64,000 nucleotides of DNA, taken from positions 2,480,001 to 2,544,000 of the forward strand of contig NZ_BAAAOH010000001.1 in assembly GCF_039530225.1 (NCBI RefSeq), given 5' to 3'. Both the position numbers and the translations under genes were made by a program. This document shows, in pieces, positions 40,539 through 49,288 of the stretch. Below the pieces are notes generated by a model. That model made no database searches and was not told the origin of the DNA. It worked only from the letters and a program-made list of their open reading frames with translations. This stretch comes from Microbacterium pumilum (lineage in GTDB: Bacteria > Actinomycetota > Actinomycetes > Actinomycetales > Microbacteriaceae). How positions within the stretch are numbered: position 1 is the stretch's first letter; each line of letters starts with the position of its first letter.

Positions 40539-42323
40539 ATGGTGACGAGAGCAACGCGAAGCCCCCGCCGACGAACGGTCGTCGCGCTCGCCGTCGTGCT
40601 GGCGGTGCTGGCGGGCTTCATCGTGCGACTCGTCGACATCCAGGTCGTGAATGCCGATGAGCACATCGCAGAGTCGCTCGAGCACGCCCTCGGCGGCTCG
40701 CAGACGCTCTACGGCACGCGTGGATCGATCGTCGACCAGACCGGTCAGACGCTTGCGGGGAGCGTGCTGGAGTACGACTGTCAGCTGGACCCACTCCTGA
40801 TCACCCAGATCGATCAGGACATCCTCGCCGAGACCTCGACCGCGAAGCCGTGGTCCGTGGTCTCCGTCGCGATCGCCGAGCTGACGGGCCAGAAGGTCAA
40901 GAAGGTTCAGAAGATCGTCGCGGACGCACTCGCGGAAGACGCCGGGTCACGGTACGCGATGCTCGCCCGCGGACTTTCCACGCAGGTCTACCGCGGCCTC
41001 GCCGACCTGGGCGTGCCGTACCTCGCCTGTCTGCAGCATCCGGCGCGCACATATCCGGACGGCGCCGTGGCCGGCAACCTCGTCGGCTTCATGGGCACCG
41101 ACGGGGAGGCCCTCGAGGGCCTCGAGATGACCGAAGACTCCTGCCTCGCCGCCACCAACGGCACGCTCGCCTTCGCGCGCGGCAAGGACGGCGTGATCAT
41201 TCCCGGCACGCAGCGCACGCAGCCTGCGGTGAACGGGGGAACGCTGCAGCTCACGATCAACCGCGACCTGCAGTGGTACCTGCAGCAGCTCATCGGCGAG
41301 CAGGCGCAGGACATGGGCGCGAAGAGCGGCGGGATCATGGTCGTCGAGACCGCCACCGGCAAGATCCGCGCCGCCGCGGAGTGGCCGAGCGTCGACCCCA
41401 ACGATGTGACCGCCTCGAAGCCCGCGAACCGCGGCAGTCGCATCTTCCGGGCCTCGTTCGAGCCGGGGTCGACCTTCAAGGCGCTGACCGCATCCACCGT
41501 GATCGACGCCGGCGGTCAGTCGCCGACATCGACGGTCGTCGCCGCGAGCACCGAGATCTTCCCCAACGGCGCCCGCGTGCAGGACTCGTTCTCGCACGGG
41601 CCGTACACCTACACCCTCGCGGGTGTGCTGATCGACTCATCGAACGCCGGCATCTCCAAGTTCAGCGAGCGGGTGAGTCCCGAGACACGCTACGACTACT
41701 TCAAGAAGTTCGGCATCGGCGATGGCAGCGCCGTCGGCTTCAACGGCGAGCAGTCGGGCCTCATCTGGCCCGTCGATCAGTGGGACAACCAGACCATCTA
41801 CAACACGGCGTACGGTCAGGGCCTCACCACCACGATGCCAGAGCTGGCCGGAGCCTACGACGCGATCGCCAATGACGGGGTGCGGATGCCGCTTTCGCTC
41901 GTGGAGTCGTGCACGACCGCCGACGGGCAGGTCGTCGAGCCGACGCTGCCTGATCCGGTGCGGGTGATCAAGAAGTCGACGGCGGCGCAGATGCGCGAGA
42001 TCCTCGAGAACGTCGGACTCCAGGCCCTCTATGCCGATGCCATCAAGATCCCGGGCTACCGGATCGGAGTCAAGACGGGCACCGGCGAGAAGTCCAACGG
42101 CAGCGGTGGATACAAGGCCGGGGCGTACTACACCACGATGATCGGCATGGCACCGGCGGAGGAGCCGGAGTACATCGTCATCGTCACTCTCGATGAGCCG
42201 ACGAAGGTAAAGTCGTCTGCGGCCAACGCGACCGCGTTCCAGAAGGCCATGACGCAGGTCCTCAAGACGTATCGCGTCATGCCCTCCACGACGGCGCCGG
42301 AGCTGCTGCCCAAGTTCGGGTGA
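40539..42323 (+). CDS. ftsI: division-specific transpeptidase (penicillin-binding protein 3/PbpB)
   Basis: A 594-residue class B PBP. One N-terminal transmembrane helix (about residues 10-32) is followed by the dimerisation domain and the transpeptidase domain with active-site Ser311 in STFK, SSN at 367-369, and KTG at 512-514, which bind beta-lactams and crosslink septal peptidoglycan. TLGRTGS-like YGTRGSIVDQTGQTLA matches the conserved box 1 (R-G-x-I-x-D-x-x-G). There is no PASTA domain at the C-terminus, unlike some actinobacterial homologues. It is followed directly by murF, not murE. Confidence 0.94.
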   Translation: MVTRATRSPRRRTVVALAVVLAVLAGFIVRLVDIQVVNADEHIAESLEHALGGSQTLYGTRGSIVDQTGQTLAGSVLEYDCQLDPLLITQIDQDILAETSTAKPWSVVSVAIAELTGQKVKKVQKIVADALAEDAGSRYAMLARGLSTQVYRGLADLGVPYLACLQHPARTYPDGAVAGNLVGFMGTDGEALEGLEMTEDSCLAATNGTLAFARGKDGVIIPGTQRTQPAVNGGTLQLTINRDLQWYLQQLIGEQAQDMGAKSGGIMVVETATGKIRAAAEWPSVDPNDVTASKPANRGSRIFRASFEPGSTFKALTASTVIDAGGQSPTSTVVAASTEIFPNGARVQDSFSHGPYTYTLAGVLIDSSNAGISKFSERVSPETRYDYFKKFGIGDGSAVGFNGEQSGLIWPVDQWDNQTIYNTAYGQGLTTTMPELAGAYDAIANDGVRMPLSLVESCTTADGQVVEPTLPDPVRVIKKSTAAQMREILENVGLQALYADAIKIPGYRIGVKTGTGEKSNGSGGYKAGAYYTTMIGMAPAEEPEYIVIVTLDEPTKVKSSAANATAFQKAMTQVLKTYRVMPSTTAPELLPKFG

Positions 42324-42348
42324 CACCTCCGATCCGGCCGGAGAACAC

Positions 42349-43761
42349 ATGATCGCCCTCACCCTCACACAGCTCGCCCACGCCGTCGGCGGCGAGATCC
42401 TGCTCGCCCCCCGCGACACCCCCGACACCGTGGTCTCCGGCGCGGTCGACACCGACTCGCGGCTCATCGGGCCCGGAGGGATCTTCGTCGCCAAGCCCGG
42501 TGAAGAGACCGATGGACACCTGTTCGTCGGGGCCGCCGTCGACGCGCGCGCGGTGGTCGCCATCGTCGAGCGGCCCGTCGCGGCGACCGTCACCCAGGTC
42601 GTCGTGCCTGATGTCGTCGCGGCCCTCGCCGACCTCGCCCGCGAGGTCGTCGCGCGCGTCCGCGAGCGCGGAGACCTCCGGATCGTCGGCATCACCGGCT
42701 CGAACGGCAAGACCACGACGAAGAACCTCCTCGCGCGAATCCTCGAGCCCGAAGGCGAGACGGTGTCGCCCAAAGCATCGTTCAACAACGAGGTCGGCGC
42801 GCCGCTCACGATGCTTCGCGTCACCGAAGGCACGAGATACCTCGTGAGCGAGTTCGGCGCCAGCGCGCCCGGCGAGATCGCCAGGCTGGCGGGGCTGGTC
42901 GAGCCCGACCTCGGCGTGGTGCTCATGGTCGGCATGGCGCACGCCGGAGGCTTCGGCGGGATCGAGGCGACGCTCGCGGCCAAGTCCGAGCTCGTCCGGG
43001 CGCTGCGTCGCGGCGGGTTGGCGGTGCTGAACGCCGACGACGCGCGGGTCGCGTCGATGGCGCCGCTCGCGGCAGAGCGGGATGCGGCCGTCCGCTGGTT
43101 CGGGCGGGGCCCCGCCGCCGACGTGCGGGCGGATGATGTCGAGGTGACCGCGGCCGGCACGACGTGCGTCGTGACCGCCGACGGCGAGTCGCTGCCGCTG
43201 CGCCTTCGCGTGCTCGGTGAGCACCACGTCATGAATGCGCTGGCCGCGATCGCTGCGGCCACCGCGCTCGGCGTGCCGCTTGCCGCGTGCGTGGACCGGC
43301 TGGAAGCCGTCGAGATCGCGGAGCGCTGGCGCATGCAGCCGCTCGGGTCCGAGCGGGTGCGCATCATCAACGACGCCTACAACGCCAGCCCCGACTCGAT
43401 GTCGGCAGCCCTCCGCACCCTCGCGCAGATCACCGGCCCTGGCGAGCGGACGGTCGCCGTGCTCGGCGCGATGAGCGAGCTCGGCGAGTACGCCGAGGAC
43501 GAGCACGACCGGGTGGGCCTCCTCGCCGTGCGTCTCGGCATCCAGCGCATCGTCATCGTGGGCGCCGGCGCCCGGAGGATGTTCCTCGAGGCCGTGGCGC
43601 AGGGATCGTGGGACGGCGAGGCCGTCTTCTTCGCCACGGCAGACGAGGCGTACGACTACCTCATGGGCGAACTGCGGGATGGCGACCGCGTGCTGGTCAA
43701 GTCCTCGAACTCCGCAGGTCTCCGGTTCCTCGGCGATCGTCTGGGAGAATCGTTCTCGTGA
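42349..43761 (+). CDS. murF: UDP-N-acetylmuramoyl-tripeptide-D-alanyl-D-alanine ligase
   Basis: A 470-residue Mur ligase. The ATP loop GITGSNGKTTTKN begins near residue 115, FNNEVGAPLTML follows (the MurF-type N-N-x-x-G), and a later HHVMNALAAIAAATALGV segment is the family's 'H-N-x-x-N-x-x-A'. The IINDAYNASPDSM segment is diagnostic for MurF. It adds D-Ala-D-Ala to the UDP-muramoyl tripeptide. GGAGA lies 5 nt before the ATG. The gap to ftsI is 25 nt and contains no murE remnant. Confidence 0.95.
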   Translation: MIALTLTQLAHAVGGEILLAPRDTPDTVVSGAVDTDSRLIGPGGIFVAKPGEETDGHLFVGAAVDARAVVAIVERPVAATVTQVVVPDVVAALADLAREVVARVRERGDLRIVGITGSNGKTTTKNLLARILEPEGETVSPKASFNNEVGAPLTMLRVTEGTRYLVSEFGASAPGEIARLAGLVEPDLGVVLMVGMAHAGGFGGIEATLAAKSELVRALRRGGLAVLNADDARVASMAPLAAERDAAVRWFGRGPAADVRADDVEVTAAGTTCVVTADGESLPLRLRVLGEHHVMNALAAIAAATALGVPLAACVDRLEAVEIAERWRMQPLGSERVRIINDAYNASPDSMSAALRTLAQITGPGERTVAVLGAMSELGEYAEDEHDRVGLLAVRLGIQRIVIVGAGARRMFLEAVAQGSWDGEAVFFATADEAYDYLMGELRDGDRVLVKSSNSAGLRFLGDRLGESFS

Positions 43762-44867
43762 GATCACTCCTGACGGCAGCCGCGATCTCGCTCGCATTCA
43801 CCCTGTTCCTGACGCCCGTCTTCCTGAGGCTGTTCCGGAAGTGGGGCTGGGGCCAGGTCATCCGGACGCCCGAAGACATCCGCAATCCGAGCCACGGCGA
43901 GAAGCGCGGAACGCCCACCATGGGCGGCACGATCTTCATCATCGGCACCATCGTGGGCTACCTCGTCGGCTGCTACACGGGCAACAACCCTCCGACGATC
44001 TCGGGATGGCTCGTCCTCTGGATGATGGTCGGCTTCGGCATCGTCGGCTTCATCGACGACTACATGAAGGTGCGCCGGCAGCGCAGTCTCGGGCTCACCG
44101 GCTGGCGCAAGATCGTCGGCCAGATCATCGTCGTCGTGCCGTTCGGCGTCGTCGCGCTGATGCTCCCCAACGCGTGGGAAGCAACACCCGCGTCCCCGTA
44201 CATATCGGTGTTCCGTGACATCCCGGCGCTCTGGTTCTTCGTGCTCGGCCCCGTCGTCGGCTGGCTGCTGTACCTCGCATGGGTCACGTTCATCGGCGTC
44301 GCATGGTCCAACAGCACGAATGTCACGGACGGGCTGGACGGCTTGGCCGCCGGAGTCGGCATCTTCGTGACCGGCGCATACAGCCTCGTCGTGTTCTGGC
44401 AGTTCAACCAGAGCTGCCAGGCGCCGCAGATCCTGGCCGACACCGCGAACGCGTGCTACGCCACCCGAGATCCGTTCGACCTGGCGATCGTGTCGGCGTC
44501 CTTCGCCGCTGCGCTGATCGGCTTCCTCTGGTGGAACGCGCCGAAGGCGAACGTGTTCATGGGTGATGTCGGCTCCATGGCGATCGGCGGCGTCATCGCC
44601 GCGATGTCGATCCTGTCGCGCACCGAGCTGCTCGGAGTGCTCATCGCCGGCGCCTTCATCATCGGCCCGGGCTCGGTCATCCTGCAGCGGCTGTACTTCA
44701 AGATCACCCGCGGAAAACGGCTCTTCCTGATGAGCCCGTTCCATCACCATCTCGAGATGCGCGGCTGGTCCGAGATCTCGATCGTGGTTCGGATGTGGAT
44801 CATCGCGGGCCTGCTCGCGGTCTCGGGCGTCGGCCTGTTCTACGTCGAGTGGCTTGCGCAGACATGA
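43758..44867 (+). CDS. mraY: phospho-N-acetylmuramoyl-pentapeptide transferase
   Basis: A 369-residue polytopic membrane enzyme with about ten helices that makes lipid I from UDP-muramoyl-pentapeptide and undecaprenyl phosphate. Landmarks are GTPTMGG near residue 53, the aspartates of GFIDDYMKVR (near 96), NVTDGLDGLAAG (near 190), GDVGSMAIGG (near 271), and the late FHHHLEMRGWSE. GTG 43758 overlaps the murF stop by 4 nt. A non-homologous loop (SCQAPQILADTANACYATRDP) between helices contains three cysteines and is typical of actinobacteria. Confidence 0.96.
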   Translation: MRSLLTAAAISLAFTLFLTPVFLRLFRKWGWGQVIRTPEDIRNPSHGEKRGTPTMGGTIFIIGTIVGYLVGCYTGNNPPTISGWLVLWMMVGFGIVGFIDDYMKVRRQRSLGLTGWRKIVGQIIVVVPFGVVALMLPNAWEATPASPYISVFRDIPALWFFVLGPVVGWLLYLAWVTFIGVAWSNSTNVTDGLDGLAAGVGIFVTGAYSLVVFWQFNQSCQAPQILADTANACYATRDPFDLAIVSASFAAALIGFLWWNAPKANVFMGDVGSMAIGGVIAAMSILSRTELLGVLIAGAFIIGPGSVILQRLYFKITRGKRLFLMSPFHHHLEMRGWSEISIVVRMWIIAGLLAVSGVGLFYVEWLAQT

Positions 44868-46429
44868 GCGCACGCCCCCGTTCAGAATCCCGGCTCGACG
44901 ACCTCACGAGCTGGCGCGCGGATTGGAGGGGCCTGCGCGTCGCGGTGCTCGGTCTCTCGGTCACCGGCTTCTCCGTCGCTGACACGCTCGCCGAGCTCGG
45001 CGCAGACGTCCTCATCGTCACCGAGAAGGCCGACGGGGAGTACGAGCGTCTGCTCCCCGTGATCGGCGCGCGGCTGTGGACCGGCTCACTCGAAGGCGTT
45101 CCACAGGACCTCGTGGACTTCGCACCCGAGGTCGTCGTCGCGTCGCCCGGGTTCGCGCCGGCGCACCCGCTCATCCGGTGGGCGCAGGAGTCGGGCGTCG
45201 CCGTGTGGGGCGACATCGAACTGGCGTGGCGGGTGCGCGACAAGGTGCTGCGAGCGGATGGATCGCCCGCCGACTGGATCCTGGTGACGGGCACCAACGG
45301 CAAGACGACGACCACGAGACTCGCCGCGACCATGCTCGTCGAAGGCGGGCTCCGCGCGGCACCGGTCGGCAACATCGGCACGCCCGTGCTCGACGCCGTG
45401 CGCGACCCGAGCGGCTTCGACGCCCTGGTCGTCGAGCTCTCCAGCCACCAGCTCTGGTACCTGGGACTCCAGGGCGGTCCCGACCCGGTCTCACCGCACG
45501 CGAGCGTGTGCCTCAACCTCGCCGACGACCACCTCGAGTGGCACGGCTCCGCCGAGGCCTATCGCGATGCCAAGGCCCACGTGTACGATAACACCCGCGT
45601 CGCGTGCGTCTACAACAAGGCGGATGCCGCGACCCGGCGCATGGTCGAAGACGCCGAGGTCGTCGAGGGCGCTCGTGCGATCGGCTTCGACCTCGGCGTG
45701 CCGGGGCCGAGCGACCTGGGAGTCGTGGACGGCATCCTGGTCGACCGTGCCTTCCTCGAGGATCGGCGCACCAGTGCGCTCGAGCTGACCACCGTCGCCG
45801 AGCTGGCGGGACTCGGACTGGCCGCACCGCATGTCGTGGCCAACATCCTCGCGGCGTCGGCGCTCGCGCGCTCGCTCGACGTCGGGCCCGCGGCGATCCG
45901 CGAAGCGCTGCGCGGCTTCCGGCTGGATCCGCATCGCATCGAAGTCGTCGGCCTCGCCGCCGGCGTCACCTGGGTCGACGACTCGAAGGCGACGAACCCG
46001 CACGCCGCCGCCTCATCGCTCGCGGCCTACCCGGGCGCTGTCTGGATCGTCGGCGGTCTGCTCAAGGGCGTCGACATCACGGAACTCGTGGCCACGCGGG
46101 GTGCGGGCGCCAAGGCCGCCATCGTCATCGGGGTGGACCGGGAACCCGTCGTCTCCGCGTTCGCGCGACACGCGTCCGGGGTGCCCGTGTTCGAGGTCGA
46201 CGCCGATGAGACTGAACAGGTCATGGCACGGGTCGTCGAACTGGCGGCGGGAATCGCACGTGACGGGGACGTGGTACTGCTCGCCCCCGCCGCGGCATCC
46301 TTCGATCAATTCGCCTCCTATGCCGACCGGGGTCGCCGCTTCGCGGCGGCCGTGAGTGATCTGATCGGAGCGGGGGCTGAGGATGACGACGACCCAGCCG
46401 CGGACCCCTCCTCCGCTGACGACGCCTGA
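44864..46429 (+). CDS. murD: UDP-N-acetylmuramoylalanine-D-glutamate ligase
   Basis: A 521-residue Mur ligase, slightly longer than usual (about 440-500). The Rossmann start VAVLGLSVTGFSVADTLA is near residue 27, the ATP loop ILVTGTNGKTTTTR near 144, NIGTPVLD and VELSSHQLWYL near 190 (diagnostic for MurD), and DDSKATNPHAAASSL near 370. It adds D-glutamate to UDP-MurNAc-L-Ala. The ATG overlaps the mraY stop (ATGA). The C-terminal tail (acidic, about 15 residues) overlaps the next gene by 47 nt. Confidence 0.95.
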   Translation: MSARPRSESRLDDLTSWRADWRGLRVAVLGLSVTGFSVADTLAELGADVLIVTEKADGEYERLLPVIGARLWTGSLEGVPQDLVDFAPEVVVASPGFAPAHPLIRWAQESGVAVWGDIELAWRVRDKVLRADGSPADWILVTGTNGKTTTTRLAATMLVEGGLRAAPVGNIGTPVLDAVRDPSGFDALVVELSSHQLWYLGLQGGPDPVSPHASVCLNLADDHLEWHGSAEAYRDAKAHVYDNTRVACVYNKADAATRRMVEDAEVVEGARAIGFDLGVPGPSDLGVVDGILVDRAFLEDRRTSALELTTVAELAGLGLAAPHVVANILAASALARSLDVGPAAIREALRGFRLDPHRIEVVGLAAGVTWVDDSKATNPHAAASSLAAYPGAVWIVGGLLKGVDITELVATRGAGAKAAIVIGVDREPVVSAFARHASGVPVFEVDADETEQVMARVVELAAGIARDGDVVLLAPAAASFDQFASYADRGRRFAAAVSDLIGAGAEDDDDPAADPSSADDA

Positions 46430-47630
46430 CCGCCCGCAGAAGCGGGGACTCGCGGCGCGCGTCTCGCTCGGCAAGGTGTTCGCGCCGGTCCCGAGCGAGT
46501 TCCTGCTGATCGCGTCGACCGCGCTCATGCTCACCGGCTTCGGGCTCGTGATGGTGCTGTCGGCGACTTCCGCCACCGCGACGGCGGCCGGCGAGCCGCC
46601 GTACGACGCGGTGATCAAGCAGGCCGTGTTCGCCGTGATCGGCATCCCCCTCATGTTCATCGCGAGCCGCCTGCCGGTGGCGTTCTGGAAGCGTGTGGCA
46701 TGGCCGGCGCTCATCTTCGCGACGATCTTCCAGCTGCTGGTGTTCACGCCACTCGGCGTCTCGGCGCACGGAAACCGCAACTGGATCATGATCGCCGGCA
46801 TCCAGGCGCAGCCCGCCGAGTTCCTGAAGCTCGGTCTCGCACTCTGGCTCGGCTACGTCCTGTACCGCAAGCAGACCCTGCTCGGGCTGTGGCGACATGT
46901 CTACATCCCCGTCGTCCCGGTCACCATCGCGGTCATCGCGACGGTCCTCGCAGGGCAGGACCTCGGCACCGCCATGGTCCTCGTGCTGATCGTGCTGGGC
47001 GCGCTCTTCTTCTCGGGCGTGAAGCTGCGGATCTTCATCCTCCCCGCGATCGCCGCGGTGGTCGCCGTCGGCCTCTTCGCCGTCACGAACCCCAACCGGC
47101 TCGCTCGCATCATGAGCTTCCTCGACCAGGACTGCATCGCCGACTACTTCGACAGCTGCTATCAGCCGCTCCACGGCGTGTGGGGCCTCGCCGGCGGCGG
47201 GATCTTCGGGCTCGGGCTGGGCAACTCACGCGAGAAGTACGACTGGCTCCCGGCCGCGGCGAACGACTACATCTTCGCGATCGTGGGCGAAGAGCTCGGA
47301 CTGATCGGCTGCGCCGTCATCCTCGCGCTGTTCGCGCTGTTCGCCGTCGGCGCGTTCCACGTCATCCGCAAGACCGACGACCCGTTCGTGCGGATCGTCT
47401 CCGGCGGAATCACGGTCTGGATCGTCGGGCAGGCGCTCATCAACATCGGCGTCGTGCTGCGCGTCTTCCCGGTGCTGGGTGTGCCGCTGCCGTTCATGTC
47501 GCAGGGCGGCACATCGCTGCTGTCGGTGCTCGTCGCCTCGGGAGTGCTGCTCGCATTCGCGCGCTCCCTTCCCGCGAAGCGACCGGTCCAGCCCGTCCGT
47601 CGCGTCGCTCCGGTGCGCGCCGCTCGGTAG
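46383..47630 (+). CDS. ftsW: division glycosyltransferase FtsW
   Basis: A 415-residue SEDS-family membrane protein with ten helices that polymerises lipid II glycan strands at the septum together with FtsI. Motifs: SATSATATAAGEP at the first periplasmic loop, GNRNWIMIAGIQAQPAEFLKL near 125 (SEDS 'R-W-x-x-x-G-x-x-x-Q-P-S/A-E'), AGQDLGTAMVL near 185, LGLGNSREKYDWLPAAANDYIFAI near 280 and PLPFMSQGGTSLL near 365. It starts inside murD (47-nt overlap), so its translation is coupled to the end of murD. The stop TAG is also the first three bases of the -10 of murG. Confidence 0.95.
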   Translation: MTTTQPRTPPPLTTPDRPQKRGLAARVSLGKVFAPVPSEFLLIASTALMLTGFGLVMVLSATSATATAAGEPPYDAVIKQAVFAVIGIPLMFIASRLPVAFWKRVAWPALIFATIFQLLVFTPLGVSAHGNRNWIMIAGIQAQPAEFLKLGLALWLGYVLYRKQTLLGLWRHVYIPVVPVTIAVIATVLAGQDLGTAMVLVLIVLGALFFSGVKLRIFILPAIAAVVAVGLFAVTNPNRLARIMSFLDQDCIADYFDSCYQPLHGVWGLAGGGIFGLGLGNSREKYDWLPAAANDYIFAIVGEELGLIGCAVILALFALFAVGAFHVIRKTDDPFVRIVSGGITVWIVGQALINIGVVLRVFPVLGVPLPFMSQGGTSLLSVLVASGVLLAFARSLPAKRPVQPVRRVAPVRAAR

Positions 47631-47633
47631 AGT
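47628..47633 (+). promoter_or_regulatory. -10 hexamer TAGAGT, leaderless murG start, overlapping the ftsW stop
   Basis: TAG at 47628-47630 is the ftsW stop codon and begins TAGAGT; the hexamer ends 6 nt before GTG 47640. It would allow murG to be expressed independently inside the dcw operon. Confidence 0.6.
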
Positions 47634-47639
47634 CACCGG

Positions 47640-48725
47640 GTGACGACGTACCTCCTCGCCGGCGGCGGCACCGCCGGTCATGTCAACCCGCTGCTCGCGG
47701 TCGCCGACGCGCTGCGCGATCGTGATCCGGATGCCGTGATACTCGTGCTCGGAACCCGCGAGGGTCTCGAGGCGAGACTGGTGCCGGAACGCGGCTTCGA
47801 GCTGCTGTTCGTCGACAAGGTGCCCTTCCCACGGCGACCGAACCGCGACGCGGCCGCGTTCGTCACGCGCTTCCGCCGCGCCGTCGCCCAGGTCCGCGCG
47901 CATCTCACGTCCCGCGACGTCGACGTGGTGGTCGGCTTCGGCGGCTACGCCGCGGCACCCGCGTACGTCGCCGCACGGCGCCTGAAGGTGCCGGTGGTGG
48001 TGCACGAGGCGAACGCCAAGCCGGGCATGGCGAACGTCCTCGGTGCGCGCACCGCCGCACGAGTGGGTGTCGCGTTCCCCGGAACGCCGTTGAAGCGCTC
48101 ACAGACCGTCGGGATGCCGCTCCGCCGGGAGATCGTCGGGCTCGACCGCGCCGCGCAGCGCGCCGAGGCGACGGAGCTGTTCGGTCTGGATCCCGATCGT
48201 CCGATCCTGCTCGTGTTCGGCGGGTCGCTGGGCGCCCTCAGGCTCAACGAGGCGTTCGGCGACGGGCACGGCGCCGCCTGGCGAGACGTCGTCGCGGCCG
48301 GCTGGCAGCTCATCCATGTGACGGGGGAGCGCTCCGAGCTCATCGACCCCGGTGCCACCGGATACGCGATGCGGCGATACGTCGACCGGATGGACCTCGC
48401 ATTCGCGGCGGCCGACCTCATCGTGTCGCGGGCCGGTGCAGCCACGGTGAGCGAGATCAGCGCTCTCGGCATCCCCGCGGTCTACATCCCGTACGCCGTG
48501 GGCAACGGGGAGCAGGCGCTCAACGCCGCGGCCGCCGTCCGTGCCGGAGCCGCGATCCTCATCCCGGACGGGGAGTTCACGGCAGACCGCGTGCGCAGCG
48601 AGGTCATTCCGCTTCTGCTCGACGACCATCGGCGTGCCGCGATGACCGAGGCCGCGGCATCCGTCGGCACGCGCACGGGCACCGAGAACGTCGTCGCCAT
48701 GATCGACGAGGCGCTGAGCGCCTGA
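47640..48725 (+). CDS. murG: UDP-N-acetylglucosamine-lipid I transferase
   Basis: A 361-residue GT28 enzyme that adds GlcNAc to lipid I to make lipid II. The N-terminal loop LAGGGTAGHVNPLLAVAD (residues 6-23) and a second glycine-rich loop GFGGYAAAPAYVAA (near 100) form the lipid I site; VFGGSLGALRLNE near 194 and ISRAGAATVSEISALGIPAVYIPY (near 262-285, read as VSRAGAATVSE) bind UDP-GlcNAc. GTG 47640 is 6 nt after a TAGAGT hexamer that overlaps the ftsW stop. A lipoprotein gene lies between murG and murC. Confidence 0.95.
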   Translation: MTTYLLAGGGTAGHVNPLLAVADALRDRDPDAVILVLGTREGLEARLVPERGFELLFVDKVPFPRRPNRDAAAFVTRFRRAVAQVRAHLTSRDVDVVVGFGGYAAAPAYVAARRLKVPVVVHEANAKPGMANVLGARTAARVGVAFPGTPLKRSQTVGMPLRREIVGLDRAAQRAEATELFGLDPDRPILLVFGGSLGALRLNEAFGDGHGAAWRDVVAAGWQLIHVTGERSELIDPGATGYAMRRYVDRMDLAFAAADLIVSRAGAATVSEISALGIPAVYIPYAVGNGEQALNAAAAVRAGAAILIPDGEFTADRVRSEVIPLLLDDHRRAAMTEAAASVGTRTGTENVVAMIDEALSA

Positions 48726-48835
48726 CCCACCGGCCCGCGACCAGCCGGCGCCGCATCCGCCGCGGGCGAGACGATCGCGCGCCCGCCGACACTGACGGAG
48801 TGAGACCGCAGCGCCGCGAACACGAGGAGGACCCG

Positions 48836-49222
48836 ATGTCGAACGCCCTTCGCCGAATGGGAGCGCCCGCGGCGGCGCTCCTGCTCCTCGCTCTCGCCGG
48901 CTGTGCGACCGGCACGCCCGCGGCCCTCGACCTTCCGCCCTCGTGCGGCGAGTACACGCTGGGTCAGGGCGAGAGCATCCCCGATGAAGCGGTGGACTGC
49001 ATGGCCGCGGCGGGCGAGGCCGGCGCGACGCTCACCGTCACGTCGCCCACGACCGAAGGCGACCCGATCCTGACCGTGTACACGGCGATGCCCGACGGCT
49101 CCGTCGAGGTTTACGCCGACATGACCGAAGACCGCTTCGGAGGCGGCATCTCGGTGCAGATCTGCCCCGAAGCGGTCTCGGTGCTCGACCTCGGCGGCTG
49201 CGAAGAGGAGCCCGTCGACTGA
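48836..49222 (+). CDS. small lipoprotein of unknown function, inserted between murG and murC
   Basis: A 128-residue lipoprotein. The signal peptide ends at the lipobox LALAGC (Cys22), with a clear ribosome site GAGGAGG 5 nt before ATG 48836. The mature part is acidic, with CGEYTLGQGE, PDEAVDCM, QICPEAV and LGGCEEE cysteines that could form two disulfides outside the membrane. No family was recognised. The insertion between murG and murC, on the same strand with 110 nt before and 66 nt after, splits the usual dcw order, and it may be an accessory wall-associated protein or only a passenger. Confidence 0.78.
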   Translation: MSNALRRMGAPAAALLLLALAGCATGTPAALDLPPSCGEYTLGQGESIPDEAVDCMAAAGEAGATLTVTSPTTEGDPILTVYTAMPDGSVEVYADMTEDRFGGGISVQICPEAVSVLDLGGCEEEPVD

Positions 49223-49273
49223 CCGGCGATGACCACCCCAGCGCGCCCTGACCGGGGCTGCACGGACCCAACC

Positions 49274-49279
49274 TAAGAT
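49274..49279 (+). promoter_or_regulatory. -10 hexamer TAAGAT upstream of murC
   Basis: TAAGAT ends 9 nt before the ATG at 49289, a slightly long spacing for a leaderless start. No ribosome site was seen. Confidence 0.45.
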
Positions 49280-49288
49280 TGACGGGTC

